From positions 10,963,430 to 11,027,429 of the forward strand of contig CM039141.1 of the NCBI GenBank assembly GCA_022036555.1: DNA of 64,000 nucleotides, read 5' to 3'. The stretch's first letter is position 1. Each line of letters begins with the position of its first letter. The notes beneath the pieces were generated by a model, which did not search any database, was not told where the DNA came from, and worked only from the letters and a program-made list of their open reading frames with translations. The stretch comes from Microstegium vimineum (lineage: Eukaryota; Streptophyta; Magnoliopsida; Poales; Poaceae). The translations under genes and the position numbers were made by a program. This document shows, piece after piece, positions 12,572 through 23,560 of the stretch.

Positions 12572-14987
12572 GAATCTATACTATGTGATCTGATCATGCA
12601 TATATATTGTATGCATATTGCATAGGACACCGTATCAGTTACTTTGGGAGCGGACACCATTCGCACTAATGATGCCAGCATCGACGACACAACACGTCAA
12701 TCATCGGAGGATGCACTAGATAAGGTAGTGAAAATAATATAAAAAAATATAATATTTTGTATAGTAGTTTGTATTGTGATAGGCTTTAATTTGCAAATGA
12801 TTTTTACAGGAGGTGGTGCATAAAGTTAGGGAAAAGTTGATCGAACCTGAAGTTGGAATGACCTTTGAATCAGAAGACAAAGCTTATAATTTCTATAACA
12901 CATATGCTGGTAAGGTTGGGTTCAGTATCAGAAAGAGCAAGACAAAGCGACGTCCAGATGATACTATATATCAAAAATATATAGTTTGCAGTTGTAAAGG
13001 ATTTCGAGAAAATGAGGCATCCCAGAACGACACTACATGGACAGGTTGCAATGCTCGTGTTCAGTTTAGTGTCAGCAGAGAGGATGTGTGGACAGTGCAA
13101 AAGGTCATACTAGATCACAATCATTATCTTGCTAGTCCAAATAAGTCACACAAACTAAGGTCCCAACGACGTCTTGTAGATGCAGACAAGAAGCTAATTG
13201 GTCAAATACGAGAAGCAGGTATGAAACCAGCCCAAGTGTATGAGTTCATGAAGGAGTTTTATGGAGGGCCAGATAAAGTGCCATTTGCTAAGATGGATAG
13301 TAATAATGAGATTGGTCGTGAGCGTAGGCAGTATCTAGAAGCTAATGATGCACAAACACTATCTGAATACTTGAGAAATAAGTAGTTACAGGATCCTGCA
13401 TTTTTTTATGCAATCTAGGTCGACAAGGAAGATGGTCGCATAGCAAATTTCTTTTGGGTTGATGGTCAGTCTATCATGGATTACAAATGCTTTGGTGATG
13501 CTATCTCATTTGACACCACATTTCAGACTAATAAATTTGAAATGCCATTTGCTCCTATTCTTGGAACCAACCATCACAAGCAGACGATAATTTTTGGGGC
13601 TGCACTGCTATGTAGTGAAACTATTGAATCATTTGTTTGGCTTTTTGAAACCTTCTTAGCGGCAATGTCAGGCAAGCACCTAAGCTCAATTTTTACCGAT
13701 CAAGATGCAGCTATGGCAGGAGCAATTGCTTATGTGTTCCCTAATACAAGTCATCGCCTTTGTTTGTGGCACATTTGCCTAAATGCTGCTAAGCATCTTA
13801 GTCATGTAATTCATGACTCGGATGACTCAGATAACAAGTTTCTATCAGATTTTAAAAGATGTGTGTATGAAGATAGATCGGAGACTTATTTCATTAAAAA
13901 ATGGAATAAATTGTTGGCTACATACAACCTTGAAGATAACTCATGGATGGCAAACCTATATGCTTTGAGGGCAAAATGGGCTGCAATATACCGTGACTCT
14001 TTTACCGCGGACATGAACTCCACTCAAAGGAGCGAAGGTATGAATAATGTCTTTAAGAAAAGATTTCGTAGGAGATTGGGTCTTTCAGAACTCCTCATAG
14101 AATGCGAGAAGGTTGCAGTTAGTCTCCGTGAAAACGAGTTGGATGAAGATTTTCAGTCTCGGCGAAAGAACCCAGTTCCTTGTGTTCAAAATTTACCTAT
14201 ATTGAAGACTGCAGCTGAGTCTTATACAAGAAGAATGTATTCAGAGTTTGAGGAAGAATTTAAAAATCAATTTGCATTGTCTGTTAAATTGTTGCAAGCT
14301 GAGGGAAAAAACAAGACGTTCTTTGTTACATATATGGAATCTGATCATGGTGCAACTGTAGCATTCAACACTGAAGATTACACCATTACATGCTCATGCA
14401 GAATGTTTGAATCCATAGGTATGTGTATACAACATTTTATTTTGAAATTAGTTTTCAATACAATTTATTGAAGTTGTCAACTCTATTTCATATAATAGGT
14501 ATATTGTGCAAGCATGCTCTTAGAGTTTTCAATATGAATGAAGTATACAATTTGCCGTCACAATATATACTTCATAGGTGGACGAAGTATGCAAAAAGAG
14601 GATTTTATGTTAACAAACAACAAAGTGAGGACAAAGATTTGACAACACGTGCTGCACTTATATCTCGGGAGGCCACATGTCTTGCATTGAAGTGCACACC
14701 ATCAAAAGAACTTCTTGATGAGCTGCAACAAGCCATTTATAAGTTGGACTTGAAAGCAGATAGTTATCTAAGCAAGATGGAAGAAAAAAGCAACATGGTT
14801 ACTCAAATTCCCGATGTATGTGACCGCAATAGCTTAAATGCTGTAGTATCATTTAAAGTTCCTAAAGTAATTAAAGGTCCAAAGACTACACGGTGCAAAA
14901 ATGTGGTTGAAAAGAAATCAAGGAAGAAGAAAAATAATGGTGCTAAGAAAAAAGGTAGTGATCCTACCTTTCACAGCTTATATATAT

Positions 14988-14992
<5 letters not shown>

Positions 14993-15065
<73 letters not shown>
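14993..15065. repeat. (TA)n microsatellite in an intron of the FAR1-type gene
   Basis: This is an uninterrupted TA run of about 70 bases, lying between the donor at 14955 and the acceptor at 15119-15120. Any reading frame across it encodes only Tyr-Ile and is an artefact. Confidence 0.95.
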
Positions 15066-15067
<2 letters not shown>

Positions 15068-16112
15068 TTCCTACTACGTTTTACTTTTAATCTTTTATTA
15101 ATTTATACATTTGATTGTAGGTGACGATGCCAACGAAGAAACCAGGGACCAACGTCCTGATCCAAATCAAATAATTGTAAGACATTAGTTATTTTGAGGC
15201 ATAACTTATTCACTTACAGTTTTATGACCATTTTGTAATTATGACACAGGATCATAATAATGCAAGGCATTTTTCGACCATGGCTGTTCCATTCATGCAA
15301 GGCGGATATGCTACTCCCACAATGCCATACTTTAATTACATTCCGGGTCCTTCTACAATGTCTACTCCGTATATATCTGGAGGATATACAGATCTCTTAA
15401 TTGGAGTTGATCAAGATGTCACGACGCAAGCTACTGTTAGAAAGTTACATTTCGATGGAGTGTCAAATCATGAAAACATGTAACTCAGAAATCAGCTCTA
15501 GAATTTTTCTATGATTTCTATACTTCATGAAACATACATGCAGTTTTTAGACTTTCAAACATACATATATGGAGAAGAACTATATTTATTTTGGAACATT
15601 TTTCATTGATCTAATGAAACCAGTTTTGCCCTGCTACTCCACCTTTATCTGACATATTGATGCTAAATAGACTGAAGTTGTACTTATATGAAAAGGACAT
15701 ATAATGAGTTGTGCAATTGAGCCGTCAGTTTATTATGTTTACAATCGCCTCGTCAGAACTTGTATGATGCTACATCAGAGAACAAGACACAGCCTGTACG
15801 TCTTCCGGTCAGCCTCGTCGCCATCGCTAGCCATGGCAGCAGAGTGTCCTCCGTGGTGCTCCAATTCCATAGGATCGTAGTGGTTGTGTCCCTGTTGCAC
15901 TCGTAAACGTACTAATTGAAACATATATAATGTGCAGTAGCTGTGATAGCTCAGTGTTTACTAGCAGATGAGAAAAGCATACACGTACGTGGTGATGCTA
16001 GCAGATGAGAAAACCAGAGACGAGCCGTGTATGTGTGGCGCTGCTTTTGGAGCCGAGCCGCAGATCGAGCCTACGCGAGCAAGCCAAGATACATTCGTAA
16101 GACGCGCCGGTC

Positions 16113-16217
16113 CGGTAAACTATGGTGGGCATCGATGTATTCCTCTGCCACGCGTCGTAAATCTAGCCTAGGGGTGCACCCCGGTGGAATGGACCCCGGG
16201 CTCACGCAATTTTCTTC
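16113..16217 (-). repeat. Right terminal inverted repeat of the MULE
   Basis: This is the reverse complement of 11689-11793 with about five mismatches. It ends CTCACGCAATTTTCTTC just before the duplicated GCTCCTTG. Confidence 0.8.
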
Positions 16218-16218
16218 A

Positions 16219-16226
16219 GCTCCTTG
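16219..16226. repeat. Target-site duplication of the MULE, right copy
   Basis: GCTCCTTG, identical to 11680-11687. Confidence 0.8.
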
Positions 16227-16264
16227 ACGATCAGATTCAGGAATTTCCGGGACATGCTGCCCAT
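16219..16264 (-). pseudogene. DUF1618-like copy 1, 5' coding fragment cut off by the MULE
   Basis: Reading leftwards from the ATG at 16264-16262 gives MGSMSRKFLNLIVKE, which parallels the start of copy 2 (MMGLSRRFLNLIVNK). The frame then runs into the MULE at 16218. After the other copy of the target duplication, at 11679, the same frame continues as HTPGFKSLRCM, matching copy 2 (RMPGVTSLCSVDL). The insertion therefore split codon 16 of this gene without otherwise disturbing the exon. The native promoter should lie to the right of 16264. Confidence 0.8.
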
Positions 16265-17280
16265 CGCCGACTGACTCGGGGATATATACCTGCAGAGCCG
16301 AGAGACAGGTGGATGAGATGAGATGAGATTGCATGCACACCATCACAATTCACAGCACATGTCCATCTCGATCGAGATTGTGACACGCTACGGCTTTCGA
16401 TCCAACTGTTGCACAAACGGACATGACGAAAGCCGGTGGCGGCGGAGGGCCGACCGGCCTGGGGTTGCCGGAGCGAGCACACAGAGCCCAGCAGGATGGC
16501 GGCGTGGCGGCGAAGGGCAAGCAGGATGGCGGCGTAGCGTGCAGATAGCTAGATCTTGGGGACCTCCGTACGTGGTGGTTTGGATCTCCGAAACTAGATG
16601 CCAGTTTTGTTATAAAAAAAACAAGTTTTAAGATATTATTTTTTATAGAAAAAACGAGGATATTAAGTTTGTTATTCGATTAGCATAATTTCTAGTGATT
16701 ATTCACTCTTTGGATTTAGTAAACCAGAAAAATGATCTTTGGGGGGGGTTAATTTGTGTGGTGTTGACACATATGTGTTGATTTTGGATGAGAAAATCTC
16801 TTTATCATTGTCCACGATAGAGCAATAAGCTAGGGCATGTTTGATTCGGACCCTACATTCCGTGCATGTTTGGTTCGGTGCTTAACTCGTAGTACGCCAC
16901 AGTCTCACCACATCAACATCGTTCATTTTGAGTCATTATCTGTCAAAATGTGCGGCAGAGGAATTGGCGGCCCGGCTTTTGGCGCAACTGCAGATACCGT
17001 GTGGTGGCCAAACAAACCCTAAATATGTGGGGTAGGCCAAACAAACCCTAAATAATATTACTGTAGGTAGTTAGTTAAATTTAGACATATTTTAATACAT
17101 AAATTTAGTAAGCAATGACCACGCATAATGATATAAATTCCACGAAAAGAATATCAGAATACAGGAATTTGAAGACACAATACCTAAATAAATGTGTTGA
17201 CACGACATTATATATATATATATATATATACTCCTATCAAATCAAAGACCCTTTGCACCTAGACTAGATCGACTAGACGA
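16265..17280. other. Spacer between DUF1618-like copies 1 and 2
   Basis: It contains the presumed promoter of copy 1, an AT-rich segment, a MITE (16831-17052), a short (TA)n tract (about 17212-17230) and the 3' flank of copy 2. I see no coding frame. Confidence 0.4.
16831..17052. mobile_element. Small MITE-like element
   Basis: The left end TAGGGCATGTTTG and the right end, inverse of TTTAGGGTTTGTTTGGCC, are imperfect terminal inverted repeats. The right terminus GGCCAAACAAACCCTAAAT is present twice in tandem (about 17006 and 17036). There is no coding capacity. Confidence 0.5.
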
Positions 17281-18409
17281 TCAGAACACAGCGCCAATGA
17301 AAGTATGAGGTGGCAGGAGCCTCGACTTGTGCCTGATCATTTGGAGTTTAGCTTCCTCGCCGTCATCGCGACTGCCACCGGCGTGCAGCACTTGCGGCGG
17401 CGGCGTTACTACCTCCACACCGGTCAACACAGCAAAATACTCTGCCGTCCTTCGCAAGTCAGCGGTGACGTATTCGAAGGACCTTGCAAAACAGAACTTC
17501 CCGGAGCCAAGGTAGGCAAGCTTAGGTAGACATGGAGAAAGCAGCCCTCGTCGGTCCCTTTTCATGGCCGTGTAATCAACCTCCTCCTCCCAAGCGCCCA
17601 CTAGCTGCGGCGGCTCGGAGTCGTCCATGGCGGAGAGGTCAGCGCGCGGCGGCGAGTCGGTATCCGGAGTCGACGCCGAACCAGAGCTTGAGCTCAGGAA
17701 CGTACTCAACCTTGCCGACGAAGGGTAGCGTCCAGTCGCCGACTTTGCTCCACGTGTGGGTCGCGGTGTCCAGGCAGTAGGTGCGCCAGCGATCTCGTTT
17801 CTTAGTCCCATCTTCTTCACCTCTCCAAACGGTGATGACGACGGTCTCATCAAGGACACGCAGATGTGGGAGCCACCGCCGACGACGGCGTAGGAGCCGA
17901 TGCCGACGTTGGCTTGCCAGTACCTGGGGTTATGGAGGTGCGGCAGGATTTGGCGGGGGAGCTCCTGCGGTACACGAACGCCTCGAACTGCTTGAATTCT
18001 GGCTCAAGGCGCCTCGCCTCGTGGGTGGCCCACCTCTCCATGACGTAGAGGGTGCCGTCGGGGTCGTCACCGTCGTCGTCGCCGCCGTCGCTGGGCACGA
18101 AGATGGAGACGGGCCTCCACTTGAACGCGCGGCGGGTGGGTGGTATGGTCACCACGTGCCGCGTCGAAGAGGAAGGCGTGCTTGTTCCGGTCCGTGCACA
18201 GCACCTTGCGGTCTCCAACCGGCATGCAACAGTATCGGCTGCCTCTGAAGCTGAAGGTACGTGGGCGTGGGAAGGCTCAACTCTTCCAGCTTTAAGGGGG
18301 CCGCCGGCGGGTAGAAGAGGTCGTGCAGGTCGACGCTGCACAGCGATGTCACGCCGGGCATGCGCTTATTCACGATCAGATTCAGAAACCGTCGCGAGAG
18401 GCCCATCAT
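17281..18409 (-). pseudogene. DUF1618-like grass protein, copy 2, frameshifted
   Basis: This is a paralogue of the copy broken at 10602-16264, same strand, about 1 kb upstream of it. Function is unknown. It starts MMGLSRRFLNLIVNKRMPG at 18409 and ends FAVLTGVEVV and MIRHKSRLL with a stop at 17281. The frame has to change about three times: near 18270-18200 (to reach KVLCTDRNKHAFLFD and then VVTIPPTRRAFKWRP), near 17960 (after FKQFEAFVY) and again near 17700-17650 (before ADLSAMDDSEPPQLVG). All conserved blocks of the family are still present in order, so either several small indels have accumulated or this part of the assembly has errors. It still has the ~45-residue segment that copy 1 lacks. 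Confidence 0.75.
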
Positions 18410-19810
18410 CGACGTTTGCGATCGACTCTACTTCGAGCTGCTAGCTGCCTCCGATCGATCGATCTCGTCTTTCCTTCTGGGTGCGCTACGTGTACAGACT
18501 ACAGATGAATCTACGGCACAGATGGATAATGACAGTTTTGGTCACAGAAGCGAATCGTCCTAGAACAGAAACGAAAAAGCATGCATCGACACGCCAGGAG
18601 ATCAGACTGACGTTCACGATTAGCACAAAGGAAAGAGCCTAGTGGCCGGAGGTGGAGGTCAACCTCGCTCACCTCTCCGGGCTACGCGCTCGCCTCGCCT
18701 CGCCGAACTGAAACTGTGGCTGTGGAGAAGACGACCCGCCTCCGTTTGTTAATGCTGGATAGGAATGCGTTGAGGCCGGGTTATTTATGGAATCAATGGG
18801 CTAACTGGGCTTGATCCCCTAGGGACTGTCACTGATCGACGGCCCTACTAAAGCAACATGTCATCACTGCGCCGGGTTTCAAGCCCATTCCCAGCGGCGA
18901 CACAGTCCTTTTTTTTTTAACAAAAATACAATATACCCTTCTATTTTATTTAATAAAAATAGAATATACTCATGTGCTTTGAGCCTTTGACACGGCAAGG
19001 TGGCTATGGCCAGAATGTGAGCCTTTGACACGCCAGCGAGTGCCGACTCTTGGATACCTTAAAAAAACATTAACGTGTTTCTAACTCTTCTTAACATTTT
19101 ACCTAGTTTTAGTGTCTGTTTGGAACGCGGGAATTTCTTCTGTTTCTCTACTTTTTTCTGTGAAAATGAACTGATTCCTGTAAAATTCCTGCGCAATTTC
19201 TGTGAAATTCCTGCGTTCCAAACAATCAATCTACATTCCTAGAATTGTTTATGCAAGTATAGCGTTGGAACTAGGTTCCAAAACTATCATTATCCAAAAA
19301 AATACGGCACATTGAAATCGAGTAACATTACACATGGAAACAAACAAGTTGATGCATTAACGGTGCCACTTACCCCGTGCTCGTTCGTTCGCTGAAGAAA
19401 CACAACGCGGCAACGCTAGTAACTAATTCGGGTAAACTACAACTCGATCAGACAAAAGAGCAGCTCCTATCAGCCAGCCCGTGCGCTCTGTTGGTTCTGT
19501 TTAGCTGACCCGCCCGGCCGCTAGCATGCCAGCCACTGCCGGCTGCCGCTGCCGCTGCAAACTACTAGTACTAAACCCCAAGCCCTGTAATTCTGTGAAC
19601 AAACAGCTTCGGTCTGGGCGGATTGATCAAGATTGCAAAAAATTGCTCGGAACATTTCTTCGTTGCCTCTATTCGCACTTGATTACAAGTATCAGTGTAA
19701 ACTAAGCTAGCAGCTTTGCACGCATGCGATGTTCCACGTCCTTTCCGCTTGTCCCTCGTAGTCGACCGGTTTCGATCATCCATGGCCGCCCGCTCCGACG
19801 AGCGCGTAGG
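18410..19810. other. Intergenic region, with one MITE, before the dirigent gene
   Basis: Copy 2's promoter should lie at 18410-18700. A MITE lies at 19112-19230. No coding frame is convincing elsewhere. Confidence 0.4.
19112..19230. mobile_element. Short MITE with ~20-bp terminal inverted repeats
   Basis: The left end GTCTGTTTGGAACGCGGGAA pairs with the right end TTCCTGCGTTCCAAACAA. The interior also contains repeated TGTGAAATTCCTG-like words. The sequence resembles common grass hAT-type MITEs. Confidence 0.6.
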
Positions 19811-19833
19811 CCAATCCACCGCTGCTATATAAA
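19811..19833 (+). promoter_or_regulatory. CCAAT and TATA boxes of the dirigent gene
   Basis: CCAAT (19811-19815) is followed by TATATAAA (19826-19833). Transcription would start about 30 bases downstream, leaving a 5' leader of roughly 100 bases that includes the TA repeat. Confidence 0.65.
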
Positions 19834-19908
19834 CACGCATATGCCCACTGCAATCACAAGCAGTGTCGAGGCATTCGCCAATCGCCAATCACCGTGCTGT
19901 GAGCCGTC

Positions 19909-19911
<3 letters not shown>

Positions 19912-19964
<53 letters not shown>
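19912..19964 (+). repeat. (TA)n microsatellite running into the dirigent start codon
   Basis: Uninterrupted TA dinucleotides extend to 19964, and the A and T of the ATG at 19963-19965 are the last unit of the run. The tract makes up about half of the predicted 5' leader. Confidence 0.9.
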
Positions 19965-19967
<3 letters not shown>

Positions 19968-20532
19968 CTCCTCGCCGTCGCTGCAGCTGCAGCAGCTGCT
20001 CCTTGCGGCCCTGCTGCTGGCTATCTTCTCGCCGGCAGCCGCCGTCCTCGCGTCCGGCGGCGGCGGCGAGAAGCTTACGCGCATCCGGGTGTACGTGCAC
20101 GAGCAGTTCTCGGGGCCCAACGCGACGGTGGGGACCGTGGCGCCGTCCCTGCGCGGCGACAACTCCACGTTCGGCGAGGTGGGCGTGGTGGACGACGTGC
20201 TGCGCGCCGGCCCAGAAGCGTCGTCCGAGGAGGTGGGGCGGTACCAGGGCCTGTTCGCCGGCGCGGACCTCGCGGACGACAACTACTTCTCGGCCATCAC
20301 GCTCGTGTTCGCCAAGGGGGAGCACCAAGGCAGCACGCTGTCCCTGCAGGGCAGCTACAGCTTCCCCGACGACGACGGCGCCGCCCCCCTCGAGCGCGCC
20401 GTCGTCGGCGGCACCGGTGGGTTCAGGCTCGCGCGCGGATTCTCGCTGCTCAAGGTCGTTAGCGACCTGCCGGAGGCCGCCGTCTTCCAGCTCGACCTGC
20501 TCGTCTTCACGCCCCGTCGTCGCCGATACTAG
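19963..20532 (+). CDS. Dirigent family protein, secreted, intronless
   Basis: The 189-residue protein has an N-terminal hydrophobic signal sequence (LLLAALLLAIFSPAAAVLA). A single dirigent domain follows: IRVYVHEQFSGPNAT, FGEVGVVDDVLRAGP, VGRYQGLFAGAD, NYFSAITLVF, STLSLQGSYSF and GGTGGFRLARGFSLLK, the last being the family's signature C-terminal strand region. Dirigent proteins act in the apoplast, where they steer the stereochemistry of phenoxy-radical coupling to lignans and related compounds; the substrate cannot be told from sequence. Length and lack of introns are normal for the family. The start is fixed by the signal peptide and by the absence of a better ATG upstream. A CCAAT/TATA pair lies about 130-150 bases upstream. 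Confidence 0.92.
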
Positions 20533-21990
20533 TTTACATTCGGTGAGCATGCATGCAGTGAGTGCTGAGCAGAGCATGTCACTTTTGGTTTCGATCTCTC
20601 CCTCGTCGCTCGCGAACAGATTTGAGTAGAGTAAGAAAACTTCCTACACTATTCCTCGCTAAGACGCTGACAATGAAATGAAGCTTTCTGGTATTCTGGA
20701 ATCAATGTCAACAAAGACAACATTAAACCTGCCTGCAAAAAAATGATCTTCCTTTGGCGTCGTGGTGCTAGCTAGGGCGAGTTATTAGCATCTCAGAGTT
20801 TTGGAACTTTGGATTGTGACCAAAATTTGGTTTGGCTCTGGGTCCTATGCATGGCCAAGAGCAGTTCAAGCTTCGAACAGGCGGCCAAATTTGGTGTCGA
20901 ATTTTGGCCGCGCTGCTAAAAATTCGCAGGGCATGCGTAGACACGATTACACAGTTCAAATCCTCTTTAGATATCCACGGTCGTGGAGGATTTGGATTTG
21001 GATTCTGATAATCCGCAGCCCACAGGCTGTGAAGGCCATGAACGAGGCCAGTGGGCATTTGCGTTGAGGTCCATCTGCTAGTCGCGCGGCTTCACGGGCA
21101 CAGACAAGGTGGGGCCCGCTTGACCCTCCTAGGCTCCTACACCCATATGCAGCCCATTAAGCTGCTTCCTTCGACAATGTAGTTCAGGCCCATTCAAAGT
21201 TGCCCACGGACAGAAGCCAGCCGAGCCGAGCGTGTCCCACCTCTATGCATCCCAATCCTTGATTGGCTACCCTTCACCTTTTTTTTTTTTTGCGAATTGG
21301 CTACTTTTCACCTTTAAGATCACAAACCATTTCTTTTTATTTTGTTTATTACATTTGTTCTTAGAAATTTTCTAAATGTTAGGATCCAGTGATGTTATCT
21401 CGGCATTGAAATTAATGCCTACAGAGGAAGATCGAATATTTCCAGGTTCAAGAGAAAAATGTCATATTTTTACAGTGTCAAATAAAATACTTTCTGAAGG
21501 CTTTAAACCCACACTCACTCACTTTCCTACATGCATACATGTCATATAAATACAAATTTTATTTTTGCTTAAACTTATCAACATAGATTATTAGTTATAG
21601 TATAATGTTTTTCTCTCACAATAAAATAACATAAGTCGGTTTATAAGCCACAGAAACCATCAACTGAACAAACTCTTAAACATGTACATTCTACTATTGC
21701 CTCCTGCTTGTGAATGTGCCTTTCCTTAATCCACCTTCATTTGGTCCCTTTTTCTCCAATCATGTCGGTCTTGACATGTCTTCATAACTTGCTTGGCCTA
21801 GCAAGCGCATTAGGAATTGCTTGATCATATTGTAGTCCCTTCACATGGCAATTGTCATTGGAAAACATGTTCACTTACATGGATTTAGAACAGCTACATT
21901 ACCTTCATTAATCAAACAACATTTCAGGATATGTGTTACCCGTGCTACCTAAATTCAAGAGATTGATCAAATGGAACTCACATAGAGGAT
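20533..21990. other. Intergenic region downstream of the dirigent gene
   Basis: No gene is recognised. Bases 20790-21070 have short open frames on both strands without recognisable motifs. Base 21300 onward is AT-rich and grades into the LINE relic. Confidence 0.4.
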
Positions 21991-21999
21991 TGAACATGA

Positions 22000-23560
22000 C
22001 TTGAGATTAGAAATGCCTAGATTAGAGGAAAGCCTATAAAAAAGTATATGAGACTAAAGAGGTGTACTGGCAGCAAAGGGTAACTGAAAAGTGGATGCCG
22101 AAATCGGGTCCTGCTACCAATATTTCCACTTTTGAAATGGTAAGCGCGGAAAGAAAACAATCTTAGCCCTAGATGATAAAGGTGTAGAGAAATTGACCCT
22201 GTACAAATCCAAAGAATTATTTATTACTACTACAAACACCTTTCTACATCGTGGGCAAACACTTTGACAAAGGAAGATGAAGGGATTCATCATGAAGCCA
22301 AACTTTGAGAAAGCTTATGATAGAATTGACTAGAAATTTATGAGGAAAGTGTAACAGGGTGTTTTGATTCCCGAATCAAAATTTGGATTATGTAGTCTAT
22401 AATAGGGGACATTATGCATCAATATCAATGGTTCTAACAGTCCTTATTTCAAAATGTGTAGGGGTTTGAGGCAGGGAAATACCTTGTCTTTATTCTATTT
22501 AACCTAGTTGTATATGCCCTTGATCTTTTACTAAAAAGAGCCTGAGAAAAAGGATGGATCATAGGGGTGGTTCAACAACTTGTCCTTGGAGGGCTGACTC
22601 ACCATAGTATGCGGATGACACTATAGTAATGATATTTAGAAGGCTATATCCAATCAACATAGGTATTAAAAAATCATTGTGTAACTTTGAATGGATATCA
22701 AAGCTCAAGATCAATCACCAGAAAAGTGAAATGGTGGCATTTGGTATAAAAGAGGAGGAACAAGATTTAGTGGCCAACATGTTTTGGTATGGGGTGAAAA
22801 AAGTTCATCATGACTTCAAATGGGGAGTAACATTCAAATCCAATGATGGTGAGAATATTATCTTCTGACAAGATGTGTTTTTGAGATAGGTACCGCTAAA
22901 TCTTATCTTCCTTGGGCCAGCACATATTTTATCATTTGGGAAGATGTGGCTCTAAGAGGTACCACTAGAGCTTATCTTCCCTGAGCCGGCACAAATATTA
23001 TCTTTAGGGAAGACGTGTTGCTCATAGAGGTACCACTAAAGCTCGTCTTCTCAGAGCCATATAGCATTTGCAGGGCACATGTGATTGTGGTTGAATTTTG
23101 GGTAGAGAGGAATGGAACATCGACTTTAGGAGAGCGTTTTGACAGATGAAAATGAATAAATTACAAAAACTATTGCTAATGTTATCAGAGGTGCAATTAA
23201 ATGATCAACAAGATTAGATAAGATGTCTCCTAAAAAATCAATCAAATACTCCTCAAGATTCATGTACATGATGCTAAAATTCAGAGGAGTTAAGAGTAAT
23301 ATGATGAAGTTTTGGAAAAAACAAATGCCTCTGAAAAGTGGATGTTTTTATTCAATGTAAAATGACAAGTTTTTTGTTGGATAACATATAGGGAGGTTTT
23401 GGGATGGGACAAAATTCCCTCCACAATGGATATGAGTTTTTGGGGGACTAACTGCTTAAATTAAACAAGCTATGATAGCAACCTTTTTTAACTTTTGTTG
23501 TTATTGTATGGGGTTGTGGATCTTTAGAAATAAAATGTCTATTGAAAAAGTATTCTCATA
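22000..23560 (+). pseudogene. Decayed LINE (non-LTR) reverse transcriptase relic
   Basis: Fragments of an L1-type ORF2 are read in order across several frames with many stops. They are KEVYWQQR-like and KWMPKSG near 22060-22110, FIMKPNFEKAYDRID near 22288, GLRQGNTLS near 22466, the catalytic YADDTIVM near 22612, and LKINHQKSEMVAFG near 22707. The C-terminal part has VTFKSNDGENIIF near 22828 and WNIDFRRAF near 23116. The enzyme's order of blocks is preserved but no long frame remains, so this is an old copy. The segment 22885-23070 has been triplicated. I could not find the 5' end, the tail or target duplications. Confidence 0.75.
22885..23070 (+). repeat. Three imperfect ~71-bp tandem repeats inside the LINE relic
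   Basis: Copies start near 22885, 22956 and 23027, each with GAGGTACCACTAAAGCTTAT-like and TTCCCTGAGCC-like words. The third is incomplete. Confidence 0.7.

Larger units (their letters stand above)
12055..15483 (+). pseudogene. FAR1/FHY3-like MULE transposase gene with two in-frame amber codons
   Basis: Six exons with consistent GT-AG phases: 12055-12207, 12626-12724, 12810-14418, 14499-14954, 15121-15176, 15250-15483. The start ATG at 12055 has a good context (ACCATGG). The protein of 868 codons has an N-terminal FAR1 DNA-binding region (GMTFESEDKAYNFYNTYAG to LDHNHYLASP), a MULE DDE domain (SFDTTFQTNKFEMPFAP, FTDQDAAMAGAIAYVFP, HRLCLWHICLNAAKHL, TQRSEGMNNVFKKRF) and a SWIM zinc finger (CSC then CKH, split by the third intron site). 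The C-terminus is Lys-rich and then Gly/Pro/Tyr-rich. TAG codons at 13383-13385 and 13416-13418 interrupt it; both sit where the family normally has Gln, so CAG-to-TAG changes are likely. Everything else is open. Host FAR1 genes descend from such transposases, but the terminal repeats mark this one as part of an element. Confidence 0.85.
11688..16218 (+). mobile_element. Mutator-like element carrying a FAR1-type transposase gene
   Basis: The 4.53-kb element starts GGAAGAAAATTGCGTGAG and ends in the inverse of nearly the same sequence. The outer ~105 bases (11689-11793 against 16217-16113) are inverted repeats with about five differences. Weaker similarity continues inward to about 11925 and 15961, where both ends keep TTTCTCATCTGCTA. 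An 8-bp duplication, GCTCCTTG, flanks it. It encodes a FAR1/MULE transposase-like protein of 868 codons in six exons and also holds a nested MITE and an (AT)n tract. Its outer bases are unlike classical maize Mu ends. Jittery-type elements, whose transposase is related to FAR1, are the closest family I know. It sits in the first coding exon of a DUF1618-like gene, in opposite orientation to that gene. Confidence 0.85.

Noticed and set aside
19825..20577. Minus-strand frames of up to 250 codons over the dirigent gene
   Set aside because: They mirror the GC-rich dirigent coding frame and run through the TA repeat as Tyr-Ile runs.
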